From Granulicella sp965198635 (GTDB lineage Bacteria; Acidobacteriota; Terriglobia; Terriglobales; Acidobacteriaceae): DNA of 64,000 nucleotides. How positions within the stretch are numbered: the first letter of the stretch is position 1; every line of letters starts with the position of its first letter. The notes beneath the pieces were generated by a model. It saw only the letters and a program-made list of their open reading frames with translations. It did no database searches and was not told the origin of the DNA. Position numbers and translations under genes: made by a program. Shown piece by piece: positions 1 through 9,840 of the stretch. The stretch covers positions 1,860,001 to 1,924,000 of the forward strand of contig OZ240669.1 in NCBI GenBank assembly GCA_965198635.1, written 5' to 3'.

Positions 1-2
1 CG

Positions 3-1565
3 ATGACCGATTTGCGCGATTTTCACGCACCGGATGCCGCGCTGCTCACCGAAGAGCAGGAGGCCCGCGAGCACGGCGCGCCGCAGGAGTTCCGCAAGGC
101 GCTCGGGCTGTTCGATTCGATTATGATCGTGGCCGGCATCATGGTCGGGTCGGGAATTTTCATCGTCAGCGCGGAGATCACGCGGCAGGTGGGTTCGGCG
201 GGCTGGCTGCTGGTGGTCTGGGCCATCACGGGGGTGCTGACCGTGGCCGGCGCGCTCAGCTACGGCGAGCTCGCGGCGATGATGCCCTCAGCCGGCGGCA
301 TGTATGTGTACCTGCGCGAGGCGTTTTCACCGCTGTGGGGATTCCTCTACGGCTGGACGCTGCTCACGGTGATCCAAACGGGCACCATCGCTGCCGTGGC
401 GATTGCGTTCGCGCGCTTCAGCGGTGTGCTGTTTCCATTCGTCAGCGAAACCCATTACCTGATCGCGCCGGTTCACGTGCTGCCCGGTTATGCGCTTTCG
501 CTGTCGACCGCACAGGCCTTGGCCCTGGCGATCATCCTGCTAGTTACGGTGATCAACAGCTACGGCGTGGAGTGGGGCAAGCTGATCCAGAACGTCTTCA
601 CCGTCGCCAAGCTGGCGGGTATGGTCGCGCTGCTGGCCCTGGGGGTGTTTGCGTTTGTACGGCATCCGGCGGTGCTGCATGCGAACTTTGCGCACCCCTG
701 GGCGCCGGTGGATGTGGTCGGCAACCGCGGCCTGAACGGTGTCGTGGACGCCACGACCGCGATCGGTCTGTTCGTGGCCCTGTGCGTGGCACAAACCGGC
801 TCGCTGTTCTCCGCCGACAGCTGGCACGACATCACCTTTGTGGCCGGTGAGGTGCGCAACCCCAAGCGCAATCTGCCGCTTTCGCTCGGCATCGGCACGT
901 CGATGATCATCGTGCTCTACCTGCTGGTAAACCTTTGCTACCTTGCGGTGCTGCCGGTGCACGGCATTCAGACCGCGCCGAACGATCGCGTTGCGACCTC
1001 CGTAGTCGATACGGTGTTGCCCGGCATCGGGCGCATCGCCATGGGTGTGCTCATCATGGTGAGCACCTTCGGCACCGTGAACGCGATGACGCTGGCCGGC
1101 GGCCGCGCCTGCTACGCCATGGCGCAGGATGGGTTGTTCTTTAAAAAAGCCGGCGTGCTGAACCGCGCGCAGGTGCCGGGATGGGCGTTGGCGCTGCAGT
1201 GCGTCTGGTCGCTGCTGCTGGTGCTGCCGCGCACATTCGACGCGGCAACCGGGACCTACGGCAATCTCTACAGCAACCTGCTGGATTACGTCATCTCCGC
1301 CGCGCTGCTGTTTTACATCCTCACTGTCGCGGGTCTGTTCCGGCTGCGCCAGACCCGGCCGGATGCACCCAGGCCGTATCGTTGCTGGGGATATCCCTGG
1401 CTGCCCGCACTGTACATCGCGGGCGCCGCCGTGGTGTTGCTGGTGCTGTTTGCTTACAAGCCCGCGACAACGTGGCCGGGGCTGCTGATCGTGTTGAGCG
1501 GCGTGCCGGTGTACCTTCTGCTGCGACGGCGGCTCGCAGTTTCATCGGCGCCCATCACCCGGTAG
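3..1565 (+). CDS. APC-superfamily amino acid permease
   Basis: Predicted inner-membrane amino acid transporter of the APC superfamily, 520 residues. After a hydrophilic N terminus of about 38 residues the protein is a run of roughly twelve hydrophobic segments. The first carries the glycine-rich GSGIF signature (about residues 48-52) that in this family contributes to the substrate site in helix 1. A second family-like stretch follows around residues 80-100 (SYGELAAMMPSAGG). The length fits amino acid/polyamine permeases (450-550 residues). The start codon lies two bases inside the window, so its ribosome binding site cannot be seen. The substrate cannot be read from sequence; related proteins move single amino acids or exchange them. 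No transporter partner lies next to it; shc follows on the same strand after about 230 bases, so the two are probably transcribed separately. Confidence 0.9.
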   Translation: MTDLRDFHAPDAALLTEEQEAREHGAPQEFRKALGLFDSIMIVAGIMVGSGIFIVSAEITRQVGSAGWLLVVWAITGVLTVAGALSYGELAAMMPSAGGMYVYLREAFSPLWGFLYGWTLLTVIQTGTIAAVAIAFARFSGVLFPFVSETHYLIAPVHVLPGYALSLSTAQALALAIILLVTVINSYGVEWGKLIQNVFTVAKLAGMVALLALGVFAFVRHPAVLHANFAHPWAPVDVVGNRGLNGVVDATTAIGLFVALCVAQTGSLFSADSWHDITFVAGEVRNPKRNLPLSLGIGTSMIIVLYLLVNLCYLAVLPVHGIQTAPNDRVATSVVDTVLPGIGRIAMGVLIMVSTFGTVNAMTLAGGRACYAMAQDGLFFKKAGVLNRAQVPGWALALQCVWSLLLVLPRTFDAATGTYGNLYSNLLDYVISAALLFYILTVAGLFRLRQTRPDAPRPYRCWGYPWLPALYIAGAAVVLLVLFAYKPATTWPGLLIVLSGVPVYLLLRRRLAVSSAPITR

Positions 1566-1798
1566 AGCGGCAGCCTCGTAAGCCCAGGAGTTTAGGAACT
1601 TCTTTGGGGAACGGGAGTCCTATTCCATAGTGTTTTGAGGCTCGGGGTGCCCGCGATGCTACCCCGGCTAGACAATCCAGGCTCTTGTGAGGGCTGCAAC
1701 TTGCAGGTAGACTTGCCTTTAACCGAGCTGTAACGATTTGCAACGGCACGATCCGCTGGCGTGTTCGGCGTCCAGTCAACCACCACCCTGGAAGGTAG

Positions 1799-3844
1799 AT
1801 GAGAGAGTCCATCCCATTCGTTATCTCCTCCGAGATGCGTTCTGTTGCACGGGAAGAAATCTACTCCAGGACAGAAGCCACCGAGCTCTCGCAACAGTCG
1901 TTGCGACGCTCCAAAAGCGCAGCCCAGGCTTTGCTTTCCTTGCAGGCCGTGGATGGCTCCTGGTGCGGCGATCTGCTCGGCGATTCCACCCTGCTCTCCG
2001 ACTACATTCTGCTGCAGCTGTGGATGCATCCACCTGACGCCGACGGCGTCTGGCGCCATCCCGATCCCGTGCGCCTCGAGCGCGTGATGTCTTCGATCTG
2101 GCGGCATGAGCGCCCCGAAGGCGGCTGGAACCTGTTTCCCGGTGGACCGGCGGAGATCAACGCCACGGTGCGGGCGTACATCGCGCTGAAGCTGGCCGGC
2201 GCCGACGCAGGCACCCCCAACATGCAGCGCCTCTGCGGCCTGATCCAGACCCTCGGCGGCCTGCAGGCCTGCAACAGCTACACCAAGATCAATCTCAGCC
2301 TCTTCGGCCTATTCCCGCGGCGCTTTGTGCCGACGGTGCCGCCTGAAATTCTTCTGGTACCGGGCAGCGTGCTCTATGAGATGAGCTCGTGGACGCGGAC
2401 CATCATCGTTCCGCTGGCGATCGTGCAAGCGCTCGGCAACACCTGCGCCACGCCGCATGGCATGACGGTCAACGAGCTGCTAAAGCCCAACAAGCGGCTT
2501 TCCCTGCCCAAGCGCGACCGCATCTCCGAGCTCTTCGTGCAGGCCGACCGGCTGTTCAAGCTGTGGCAGCAGCGCGGTCCGCAGAAAATTCGCTCCAAGG
2601 CCATCCGCTCCGCCGAGCGCTGGATGCTGGAGCACATGCAGTACACCGAAGGTCTGGGCGCGATCTACCCGGCCATGATGTATGCCATCATGGCCATGGA
2701 TGCCCTGGGCTATGAGCGCGATCAGCCCGATCTGGTGCTGGCGATCAAACAGTTCGAAGATCTGCTGCTCGATAACGGCGATCTACTCGTCTTTCAGCCG
2801 GCCAAATCGCCGGTCTGGGACACCGCCATCGCGGCGTTTGCGCTGGGTGAGCTGCTGGCCGTGGCTCCCGACGAAAAGGTCCAGCGGCAGCTGACCAAAG
2901 CCGCCGACTGGCTGCTCGAAAAAGAGGTTCGCCGCAAGGGTGACTGGTCGGAAAAGCGGCCGGACCTTACTCCCAGCGGCTGGGCCTTCGAGTTCGCCAA
3001 TGAGTTTTATCCCGACATCGACGATACCGCGATGGTGCTGTTGACGCTGTTGCACGCCAAGGCCTCCGATCCGGCGCGCCAATCCAAAACCGAAGCCCGC
3101 GCCGTCAACTGGCTGCTGGGCATGCAAAGCTCCGACGGCGGCTGGGCGGCCTTTGACGTCGACAACAACTGGGAGATCCTGAACCGCGTTCCCTTCGCCG
3201 ACCACAACGCCATGCTCGACCCCACCTGTCCCGACATCACCGGCCGTGTGCTCGAGTCGCTCTGCAAGCGCGGCATGACCTACCGGCACCCGGCCATTCA
3301 TCGCGGCATTCATTACCTCTTGACCACGCAGGAGACGGACGGCAGCTGGTACGGCCGTTGGGGCGTGAATTACATCTACGGCACCTTTCTTGCGCTGCGC
3401 GGTCTGAAGGCCGCAGGCGATCCGGCCTCGAGCCGGGCCGTGCGGCATGGCGTGGCGTGGCTGAAGTCCGTGCAGGCTGAAGACGGCGGCTGGGGCGAAA
3501 GCTGCCTCGGCTACGAGAAAAATTGTTACACCGCTGCGCCAAGTACACCGTCGCAAACCGCGTGGGCGCTGCTGGGGCTCATCGTCGCCGAAGGACCGGA
3601 TTCCGCCGCGGTCCAACGCGGTGTGGAGTGGCTGCACGAGAATCAGCGCGCCGACGGCACCTGGCACGAGGAGCTGCACACCGGGACAGGCTTTCCCAAC
3701 GTGTTTTACCTCAGCTACGGCCTGTACCGGAACTACTTCCCCCTGCTGGCGTTGGCCACCTATGCCAAGCGGGCAGGGCAGCGTGTCTCCGCGCCGGCTC
3801 TGCAGACGCAGATGGCGGGCCTGACGCACTCTCTGGCCGGCTGA
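1799..3844 (+). CDS. shc: squalene-hopene cyclase
   Basis: Class II triterpene cyclase that converts squalene to hopene/hopanol at the inner face of the cytoplasmic membrane, the committed step of hopanoid synthesis (EC 5.4.99.17). The 681 residues have the usual family length. The catalytic DxDD acid motif is visible as DIDDTA at residues 406-411, matching D374-x-D376-D377 of the Alicyclobacillus enzyme. Several QW-type repeats (for example QSSDGGWAAFD, QETDGSWYGRWG, QAEDGGWGESC and QRADGTWHEE) are spread over the C-terminal half. The ATG at 1799 has a GGAAGG-like Shine-Dalgarno a few bases upstream. No squalene synthase (hpnCDE) genes adjoin it. An HpnI-like glycosyltransferase at 51.9 kb suggests hopanoid tailoring genes are dispersed in this genome. 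Confidence 0.96.
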   Translation: MRESIPFVISSEMRSVAREEIYSRTEATELSQQSLRRSKSAAQALLSLQAVDGSWCGDLLGDSTLLSDYILLQLWMHPPDADGVWRHPDPVRLERVMSSIWRHERPEGGWNLFPGGPAEINATVRAYIALKLAGADAGTPNMQRLCGLIQTLGGLQACNSYTKINLSLFGLFPRRFVPTVPPEILLVPGSVLYEMSSWTRTIIVPLAIVQALGNTCATPHGMTVNELLKPNKRLSLPKRDRISELFVQADRLFKLWQQRGPQKIRSKAIRSAERWMLEHMQYTEGLGAIYPAMMYAIMAMDALGYERDQPDLVLAIKQFEDLLLDNGDLLVFQPAKSPVWDTAIAAFALGELLAVAPDEKVQRQLTKAADWLLEKEVRRKGDWSEKRPDLTPSGWAFEFANEFYPDIDDTAMVLLTLLHAKASDPARQSKTEARAVNWLLGMQSSDGGWAAFDVDNNWEILNRVPFADHNAMLDPTCPDITGRVLESLCKRGMTYRHPAIHRGIHYLLTTQETDGSWYGRWGVNYIYGTFLALRGLKAAGDPASSRAVRHGVAWLKSVQAEDGGWGESCLGYEKNCYTAAPSTPSQTAWALLGLIVAEGPDSAAVQRGVEWLHENQRADGTWHEELHTGTGFPNVFYLSYGLYRNYFPLLALATYAKRAGQRVSAPALQTQMAGLTHSLAG

Positions 3845-3970
3845 TTCGGCTGGCTGGGGCCAGATCGCCCAACATTAATAGGCTTATGGCTTGCCAGCCC
3901 GTCATTGACTTGTCGTTCTCTTCATAACTTCGTCCTCCTGCAGCGGAGCCAAGGGAGCAGCGTAGCGAAG

Positions 3971-4013
3971 GGATCTGCTGTTCGCTCCCGCTCCAAGCGG
4001 AAACAGCAGGTCC
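3971..4013. repeat. imperfect inverted repeat, possible dispersed intergenic element
   Basis: In the gap between the convergent shc and trehalase genes, GGATCTGCTGTT (3971-3982) pairs with AACAGCAGGTCC (4002-4013), 11 of 12 positions matching, around a 19-base loop. The flanks (GCAGCGGAGCCAAGGGAGC and TTTGCTCAGGATGACA) have the look of short dispersed repeats seen between genes in Terriglobia genomes. That last point is recollection and inference. The element could also act as a two-way transcription stop, although no T-tract follows. Confidence 0.4.
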
Positions 4014-4064
4014 TTTGCTTTGCTCAGGATGACATGACTAGGGCTGAAACATTCCTGCTTTCGG

Positions 4065-5747
4065 TTATCGCTGTTTCAGCAGATCCTGCATCCGCAGATA
4101 CACCCCGTTGGTCCAGCCGAAGCCAATCACGTTAGATTTGTACCCCGCCGCGACGGCGATATTTGCCGTACCGCTGACCACGTTGTACTTCTCCCGCACG
4201 GTCCCATCGCGGCGAAAGTTTTCAAGCACAGTGGAGCTGAACTCACGCGAGATCCGCCGCGCCTCGTCGTGGAAGCCGTAACGCTCCAGCCCCTCAACGG
4301 CAAGCCAATTCGTGGGAGCCCAGCCGTAGGGCATATCCCACTGCGTGCCCGACTGCTCCGTGCTTTCCGCCAGCCCGCCGCCGCGCTCGTACTCAGCCAG
4401 ATGACGTTCTACCGCGGCGGCTTGTGCCGGCGTGGCAAGCCCTGACCACAGCGGGTAAAAGCCGGTGAGGTAGCGGTAGGTCGATTGCTTTCCGTCGACG
4501 TAATTCCAATCGTAGAAGTAGCCGTCCTGCGCATTCCACAGATACTTGTTCACCGCCGCACGCCGCGCTTCGGCCATCGCCGTCCAGCGTTTTGCGTCGG
4601 CGGTGCGGCCCAGCAGGGTGGCGAAGTGGGCAAGATCGTTTTCGTATTTGAACAGCAGGCTGTTCAGGCAGACGGGCGCGTACTGCCCGGTCGAGCCGCT
4701 GAACGGACCGAAGCGAAAGCTCGTATCAAAGCCGGACTCCCGCATGGCGCGGTCCCCTTCGTAATAGCTGGCGCTCAGCCGGTGGCCATCGACAACGGCC
4801 TTGGCGCAGACGTGCGAGTGGCGGACGTCGCAGCTGGTCTTCGCGAGCTGCGCCGCCTGTGCCGCGGTGGGCTCGGCAGGCCCATCGACCAGATAGCCGT
4901 TGCCCCTGTCCGGATGCGCGAGCAGCCAGCGAATCACGTCAGGGTAGTAGCTGCTGTCGTCCGCCATCTCCGGCACCGGGCCCTCGCCGAGGTCGTGGTA
5001 GCGCGCCAGACCGGTCGTGCCCAGCGAGTGCACCGGCGAGGTCCACAGTGCATGATCGCGTTCGGCCAGCGCATACGCGTGCGCCAGCCAGGCCTTGTCT
5101 AGCGGTGCCGTCCCGCCTGCGCCGCCATGCTCATACACCTCGCGAATCATGGACGACAGCAACGGCGGCTGCGAGCGCGTGAGAAAGTAGGTGCGATTGG
5201 CGTTCAGCAGTGCGCCGTAACTTTCGATTTCGAAGAAGAAGTTATCGACCATGCCCCGCGCCAGATCGTCGCGGTTGTCCTCAAGCAGGCCGAGCAGGAT
5301 GAAGTAGCTGTCCCAGCCATACATCTCGTTGAATCGGCCACCGGGCACGACGTAGCGGTTGGGCAGGTAGAGTAAGCCCTCGGTCATCAGATCCGCCGGG
5401 CGTACGGCGCCGATCTCGTGGATCGGCCGCGGCAGATGGAGGATGCGGACATGACATTTTGCTTCAAGCGCCATAACAGCCGGCGGCGGCGTCATCCCGG
5501 CCGGCAGATACAGCACGGGTGCGGTTATAACCTTCGGATCAACGACGGAGGCGCAGTCGGCGGTTGAGCGTGACAGGCTGTTCCAACTCGAGCGGATGTA
5601 GCTGCTCAGGTCGGCGGGGCTGCTGGCGGGGCTGCTTGCCGCCACGGGCGCTGCCGGAAGCTGCGCCCAGGCTGCCGCGCTTCCAAGCAGCCCGCACACG
5701 CAAACCACCCTCCACACCCGCCTGAAGGCTCTTTGATCCGGGATCAT
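4065..5747 (-). CDS. treA: secreted/periplasmic alpha,alpha-trehalase, GH37
   Basis: Hydrolyses trehalose to two glucose molecules (EC 3.2.1.28). Both trehalase signatures are present: PGGRFNEMYGWDSYF (around residues 135-150) and QWDMPYGWAP near residue 460. The C-terminal FGWTNGV block is also typical. I take the ATG at 5747 as the start, giving 560 residues. It has AAGGAG six bases upstream and opens directly into a signal peptide (basic MIPDQRAFRRVWR, hydrophobic core, AWAQ cleavage site). The reading frame stays open to 5822, but that extension would bury the signal peptide. Export implies use of external trehalose as a carbon source rather than turnover of a cytoplasmic osmolyte. No phosphotransferase or trehalose synthesis gene is adjacent, so the gene appears monocistronic. 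Confidence 0.95.
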   Translation of the reverse strand: MIPDQRAFRRVWRVVCVCGLLGSAAAWAQLPAAPVAASSPASSPADLSSYIRSSWNSLSRSTADCASVVDPKVITAPVLYLPAGMTPPPAVMALEAKCHVRILHLPRPIHEIGAVRPADLMTEGLLYLPNRYVVPGGRFNEMYGWDSYFILLGLLEDNRDDLARGMVDNFFFEIESYGALLNANRTYFLTRSQPPLLSSMIREVYEHGGAGGTAPLDKAWLAHAYALAERDHALWTSPVHSLGTTGLARYHDLGEGPVPEMADDSSYYPDVIRWLLAHPDRGNGYLVDGPAEPTAAQAAQLAKTSCDVRHSHVCAKAVVDGHRLSASYYEGDRAMRESGFDTSFRFGPFSGSTGQYAPVCLNSLLFKYENDLAHFATLLGRTADAKRWTAMAEARRAAVNKYLWNAQDGYFYDWNYVDGKQSTYRYLTGFYPLWSGLATPAQAAAVERHLAEYERGGGLAESTEQSGTQWDMPYGWAPTNWLAVEGLERYGFHDEARRISREFSSTVLENFRRDGTVREKYNVVSGTANIAVAAGYKSNVIGFGWTNGVYLRMQDLLKQR

Positions 5748-6093
5748 ACGCTCCTTATCTCTCCTTGCACGTTCGCCCTCCCACGTTGCCCATGCACGCC
5801 GCTGCTTCACCCACTCGGACAACCATACGGCAACAGCCCGGAGGTGAGCGAGCCGCAGAGAACGGTTGGTTCTCTATCGGTCAAGACGAATCATGAAGAC
5901 CTGCTACGCCAGCATTCCAGTAATTGTCATTACAGATAAAGTGAGCTGATTGCATTTGTTCCTTGACAACTCGTTACGCCAGCTCCTATGTTTTCGTGGC
6001 TCTACAGATACAGGGTTTCTTCGATGCGAACAGCATCGTGCTCGGTCGTTTACAGCTTCGGCTGAAACGTTATGTGCGTTGTGGGAGGTGTTT

Positions 6094-9000
6094 GTGGTGA
6101 TACGCAGCCAAGGCTGCCGGGGAAACCGGTTCGTGTGGCAAGTGGTGACGGGTGGGGTGCTGCTGGCCGGCAGACTGCACGCGCAGGCTATCTATGGGAC
6201 CATCTTCGGGACGGTGACCGACAACACCGGGGCTGCTGTGCCCAACGCGACCATCGTCGTGACGGACACGGCCAAGGGAACCAGTTCGACCCTGACAAGC
6301 AATGGCAGCGGCGAATTTACGGCCGATCACCTTATTCCCGACATGTACCAGGTCAGAGTGACCGTCGCGGGCTTCAAGGGATTCCAGCAGAACGACATCC
6401 GCGTCTTCGCCGATACCTCCCTGAAGGTCCAGGCGGCGCTGGAGGTCGGCAGCGCCTCGGAGACCGTGGATGTGGCCGCCGATCAGGTGCCGCTGCTGAA
6501 GACAGACCGCGCGGACGTGTCTACCACCTTCTCATCGCAGGAGATCGTCGATCTTCCCATTCCCGATCGCAACTTCACCAACCTGCAGCTTCTGCTTCCC
6601 GGCGCTCAATTGCTCGGTTGGTCGCACTCCGCCGACGAGGATCCGCAGGGCTCCAAGCAGATCTCGGTGGACGGCCAGTCGTTTGCGGGTGTCGCGTACC
6701 AGCTGGACGGCACCGATAACGAGGATCCGATCCTCGGCATCATCGTCATCAACCCTAACGCCGATTCGCTCTCGGAAACCAAGATCGCCACGCAGAACTA
6801 CGACGCCGAGTTCGGCAAGGCGGTCTCCGCCGTGGTCACCGCGCAGACCAAGTCCGGCACCAACAACTTCCACGGCTCGGCCTTTGATTACCGCGAGAGC
6901 AACGCCAACCTGGCGCGCGATCCCTTCACCCAGGGCCCCAGCCAGCTGAGCGCGACCAACCCCTTTCCGGGTGGTCTGCGCAACCAGTTCGGCGGATCCG
7001 TCGGCGGACCGATCTGGAAGAACCACGCCTTCTTCTTCGGCGATTACCAGGGAACGCGCCAAAAGGTCGGTATCGCGGCGGTGCAAACGGTACCTACGGC
7101 TCACCTTGTGCAGACGTGTCTCGGGCTGGCAACGGCCAACAGCGGTACCCCCGGTTGCGACTTCAACGAATATGCAAACGGGGCCGTGGGAAACTTCGCG
7201 ACGTCGCCCAATCAGCTGATCTATCAGCCGGGCACGTCGACCCCGTTTGCGAACAACGTCATTCCAACCGCGATGCTGTCGCCACAGTCACTGGGCCTGC
7301 TAAAGCTGCTGCAAGCCTCCGCGCCCAACACCGCAGGCGCGCTGGGTGGCCTGAAGAACAACTATGCCGGCAGCGGCACGGGCGGCTTCAACAGCAATCA
7401 GTTTGACGGCCGTCTCGATTACACCGTCAGCTCTTCGACCCATGCCTTCGCCCGCTTCAGCCGCTTCACCGACACACTCACCGGCAACACCCTGTTCGGG
7501 CAGGCCGGCGGCGCGGGTTTCGGCCTTGGCGGGTACGGTGGTTCCTCGATGGGGGCCAACGACAGCACCGCCGCCGGCGTGGACGTCGCCATCAATCCCA
7601 AACTGGTGACCGATATCCGGCTCGGCTATCTGCGCTACAACATCGTCACGGCCAAGTATGACCAGAACACGCCGCTGGCCACGCAGCTGGGCATTGGCGG
7701 CCTGAACACGGCAAACCCGTTTACGAACGGTGCGCCGGGCTTCATCGTTACGGAAGTGGGCAGCTTCGGCGCTCCGAGCGACGGTACCGCGACGGGCCCG
7801 CAGTACGGCAGCGGTCTCAACATCAATCGTTGCAATTGCCCCCTTTCGCAGCATGAGGATCAATACCAGATCGCGAATAACTGGACCAAAATTCTCGGCA
7901 ACCATGAGGTGAAGTTCGGTACGGATCTTCGCTACGCCCGCAATCTGCGGGTGCCCAGCGACAACAACCGGGCCGGCCTGCTCAACTTCGGTACCGGTCC
8001 CACCTCGGGGGGCAGCTCTACCGCGGGTCTAGGGTTTGCGACCCTGGTTCTGGGCGACGTGACCACACTGCAGCGCTATGTGAGCACCTCGACCAACGCC
8101 AAGGAATTCCAGAAGCGCGACTACTTTTACATTCAGGACACGTGGCGCGCCACCCAGAAGCTGACCGTGAACTATGGTCTGCGCTATGAGGTGTACTTCC
8201 CGGAGTCGGTCAACGGCGCGCAACTTGGATCGTTGCTGAACCTGGCTACCGGTTACCTGCAGGTTGCCGGCGTGGGTGGGATCCAGAGCAATATGGACCA
8301 GCAGCGGCCCAACAACACCTACGCTCCCCGTTTGGGTGTGGCTTATCAGGCGACGCCGACCACGGTGATCCGGTCCGGCTACGGCCGCAGCTTTGATATC
8401 GGTGTGTTCGGTTCGATCTTCGGGCATGCCGCCACGCAAAATCTGCCGGTACTCGAAAACCAGGCCGTGACTGCAACAGGCGGTGACACCCCAACCGATA
8501 CGGCCTATGCCTTCAATCTCGCCAGCGGAGCGCCTGCGGCCACATTTCCAACGGTGCCCAGCACGGGTCTGCTGCCTAACCCCGGCAACCTGGAGACCGC
8601 CCGGTCGCGGCCAACGACCCTGACCCTGCCGACCCTGGACGCCTGGAACCTCAGCGTGCAGCAGTCGCTTACGCCGACGCTCTCGATGACGCTGGCCTAT
8701 GTGGGCAACAAGGGAACGCACACCTTCGGCGACGTCTCGGGCAATACCGTGAACCCCAATGAGGCGGCGATCAACCTGCCTGCTGCCTACAGCGTCAACG
8801 GCAACGCTCTGCACTACGATCCGTCAGTTGCCTCCACGGTGGCGACGGGCGGAGCCCAGGGCGTGGCGGCTAACGGCGGAACCTCCAACCAGGTGCTGCT
8901 GCAGCGCTACTACGGCGGCAAACTGCCCGCCTGCGCCGATGCCAACTACGCAGCGGCTGGCGGTGTGCTTGCGCCCAACGGTGGTTGCGGCTGGAACCAG

Positions 9001-9762
9001 AGCATCAACTACTACGGCGACAACCTGAACACGCACTACAACGCCCTGCAGGTCTCTTTGGCCAAGAACATGGCCCACGGCTACTCGCTCAACGCGAACT
9101 ACTCCTGGCAGCAGGGCACCAGTAACACCACGAGCTACTCCACGTGGAGCCATCAGGCCACCTACGGCCGGGATAGCGATCTCCGTCCCCAGGTGTTCAT
9201 CGCCTATGGCATCTTCCAGCTGCCGTTCGGCAGGAACAAGGCCCTGCTGAACCACGCCAACGCCATCATCAACCAGATCGTCAGCGGCATTGAGATCAAT
9301 CCGACGGTGAACTACTCCAGTGGCCTGCCGTTCAACCTGTGCGCTTCCACCTACACCTCATGGGTGCCGAGCGATGCCCCCTGCTACGTGAACGGCAACA
9401 GCTATGCCTTCCATAAGAACATCAGCGGCATCCCCGGCAACAGCCTCTATTACTACCAACCGATTCCCCTGGGCACGGGCGGCTTTACCGCTCCGGCTCT
9501 GGACCAGATCGGCAATACCGGCAAGAACGCCGCAACCGGTCCGCACTTCTTCAACACGGACCTTTCCATTCAGAAGAACTTTGCCATCCGTGAGCGCGTG
9601 ACGGTGCAGCTAAGGGCAGATGGATACAACGCCTTCAACCACATCAACTGGGGAACGCCGGTCGCCAATATCGATCAGGGTGGCCAAATCTCCTCTGGAC
9701 CGTACCCGAACTCGTCGGCGAACCCGCGGCAGCTGCAATTCTCCGGCCGCGTGCAGTTCTAA
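6094..9762 (+). CDS. Oar-like TonB-dependent receptor with N-terminal carboxypeptidase-regulatory domain
   Basis: Large outer-membrane receptor, 1222 residues from the chosen GTG at 6094. That start is preceded by GGGAGG with a five-base gap and leads straight into a signal peptide ending in LHAQ. The open frame continues upstream to 5950 without signal-peptide character. Order: signal peptide; a CarboxypepD_reg-like beta-sandwich (about residues 35-115: GTVTDNTGAAVPNATIVV); a plug domain; then a long beta-barrel with repeated FARFSRF, LRYEVYF and DAWNLSVQQSL strands, ending NPRQLQFSGRVQF with the terminal Phe typical of outer-membrane barrels. This architecture is heavily expanded in Acidobacteriota and is assumed to import oligosaccharides or other large substrates energised by TonB. 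The substrate is unknown. An intrinsic terminator follows 18 bases after the stop. Confidence 0.9.
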   Translation: MVIRSQGCRGNRFVWQVVTGGVLLAGRLHAQAIYGTIFGTVTDNTGAAVPNATIVVTDTAKGTSSTLTSNGSGEFTADHLIPDMYQVRVTVAGFKGFQQNDIRVFADTSLKVQAALEVGSASETVDVAADQVPLLKTDRADVSTTFSSQEIVDLPIPDRNFTNLQLLLPGAQLLGWSHSADEDPQGSKQISVDGQSFAGVAYQLDGTDNEDPILGIIVINPNADSLSETKIATQNYDAEFGKAVSAVVTAQTKSGTNNFHGSAFDYRESNANLARDPFTQGPSQLSATNPFPGGLRNQFGGSVGGPIWKNHAFFFGDYQGTRQKVGIAAVQTVPTAHLVQTCLGLATANSGTPGCDFNEYANGAVGNFATSPNQLIYQPGTSTPFANNVIPTAMLSPQSLGLLKLLQASAPNTAGALGGLKNNYAGSGTGGFNSNQFDGRLDYTVSSSTHAFARFSRFTDTLTGNTLFGQAGGAGFGLGGYGGSSMGANDSTAAGVDVAINPKLVTDIRLGYLRYNIVTAKYDQNTPLATQLGIGGLNTANPFTNGAPGFIVTEVGSFGAPSDGTATGPQYGSGLNINRCNCPLSQHEDQYQIANNWTKILGNHEVKFGTDLRYARNLRVPSDNNRAGLLNFGTGPTSGGSSTAGLGFATLVLGDVTTLQRYVSTSTNAKEFQKRDYFYIQDTWRATQKLTVNYGLRYEVYFPESVNGAQLGSLLNLATGYLQVAGVGGIQSNMDQQRPNNTYAPRLGVAYQATPTTVIRSGYGRSFDIGVFGSIFGHAATQNLPVLENQAVTATGGDTPTDTAYAFNLASGAPAATFPTVPSTGLLPNPGNLETARSRPTTLTLPTLDAWNLSVQQSLTPTLSMTLAYVGNKGTHTFGDVSGNTVNPNEAAINLPAAYSVNGNALHYDPSVASTVATGGAQGVAANGGTSNQVLLQRYYGGKLPACADANYAAAGGVLAPNGGCGWNQSINYYGDNLNTHYNALQVSLAKNMAHGYSLNANYSWQQGTSNTTSYSTWSHQATYGRDSDLRPQVFIAYGIFQLPFGRNKALLNHANAIINQIVSGIEINPTVNYSSGLPFNLCASTYTSWVPSDAPCYVNGNSYAFHKNISGIPGNSLYYYQPIPLGTGGFTAPALDQIGNTGKNAATGPHFFNTDLSIQKNFAIRERVTVQLRADGYNAFNHINWGTPVANIDQGGQISSGPYPNSSANPRQLQFSGRVQF

Positions 9763-9780
9763 CCTTTAACGACTTTCCTC

Positions 9781-9813
9781 ATGAGAAGAGCTGCGGCTCT
9801 TCTCATCTTTTTC
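9781..9813 (+). terminator. intrinsic terminator after the TonB-dependent receptor gene
   Basis: A perfect 11-bp stem ATGAGAAGAGC (9781-9791) / GCTCTTCTCAT (9796-9806) with loop TGCG is followed by CTTTTTC. This is a textbook Rho-independent terminator. It also shows that an ATG at 9781, in frame with the next gene, is part of the stem and not a start codon. Confidence 0.9.
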
Positions 9814-9840
9814 TACAATGACGGCGTAGGCTCCAGCGGC

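Noticed and set aside
2783..3829. 348-codon minus-strand frame inside shc
   Set aside because: Shadow frame; the plus strand has the DxDD and QW motifs of a full-length cyclase.
9781..9840. ATG at 9781 as start of the TPR protein
   Set aside because: The ATG is the first stem base of an intrinsic terminator; the signal peptide begins at 9841.
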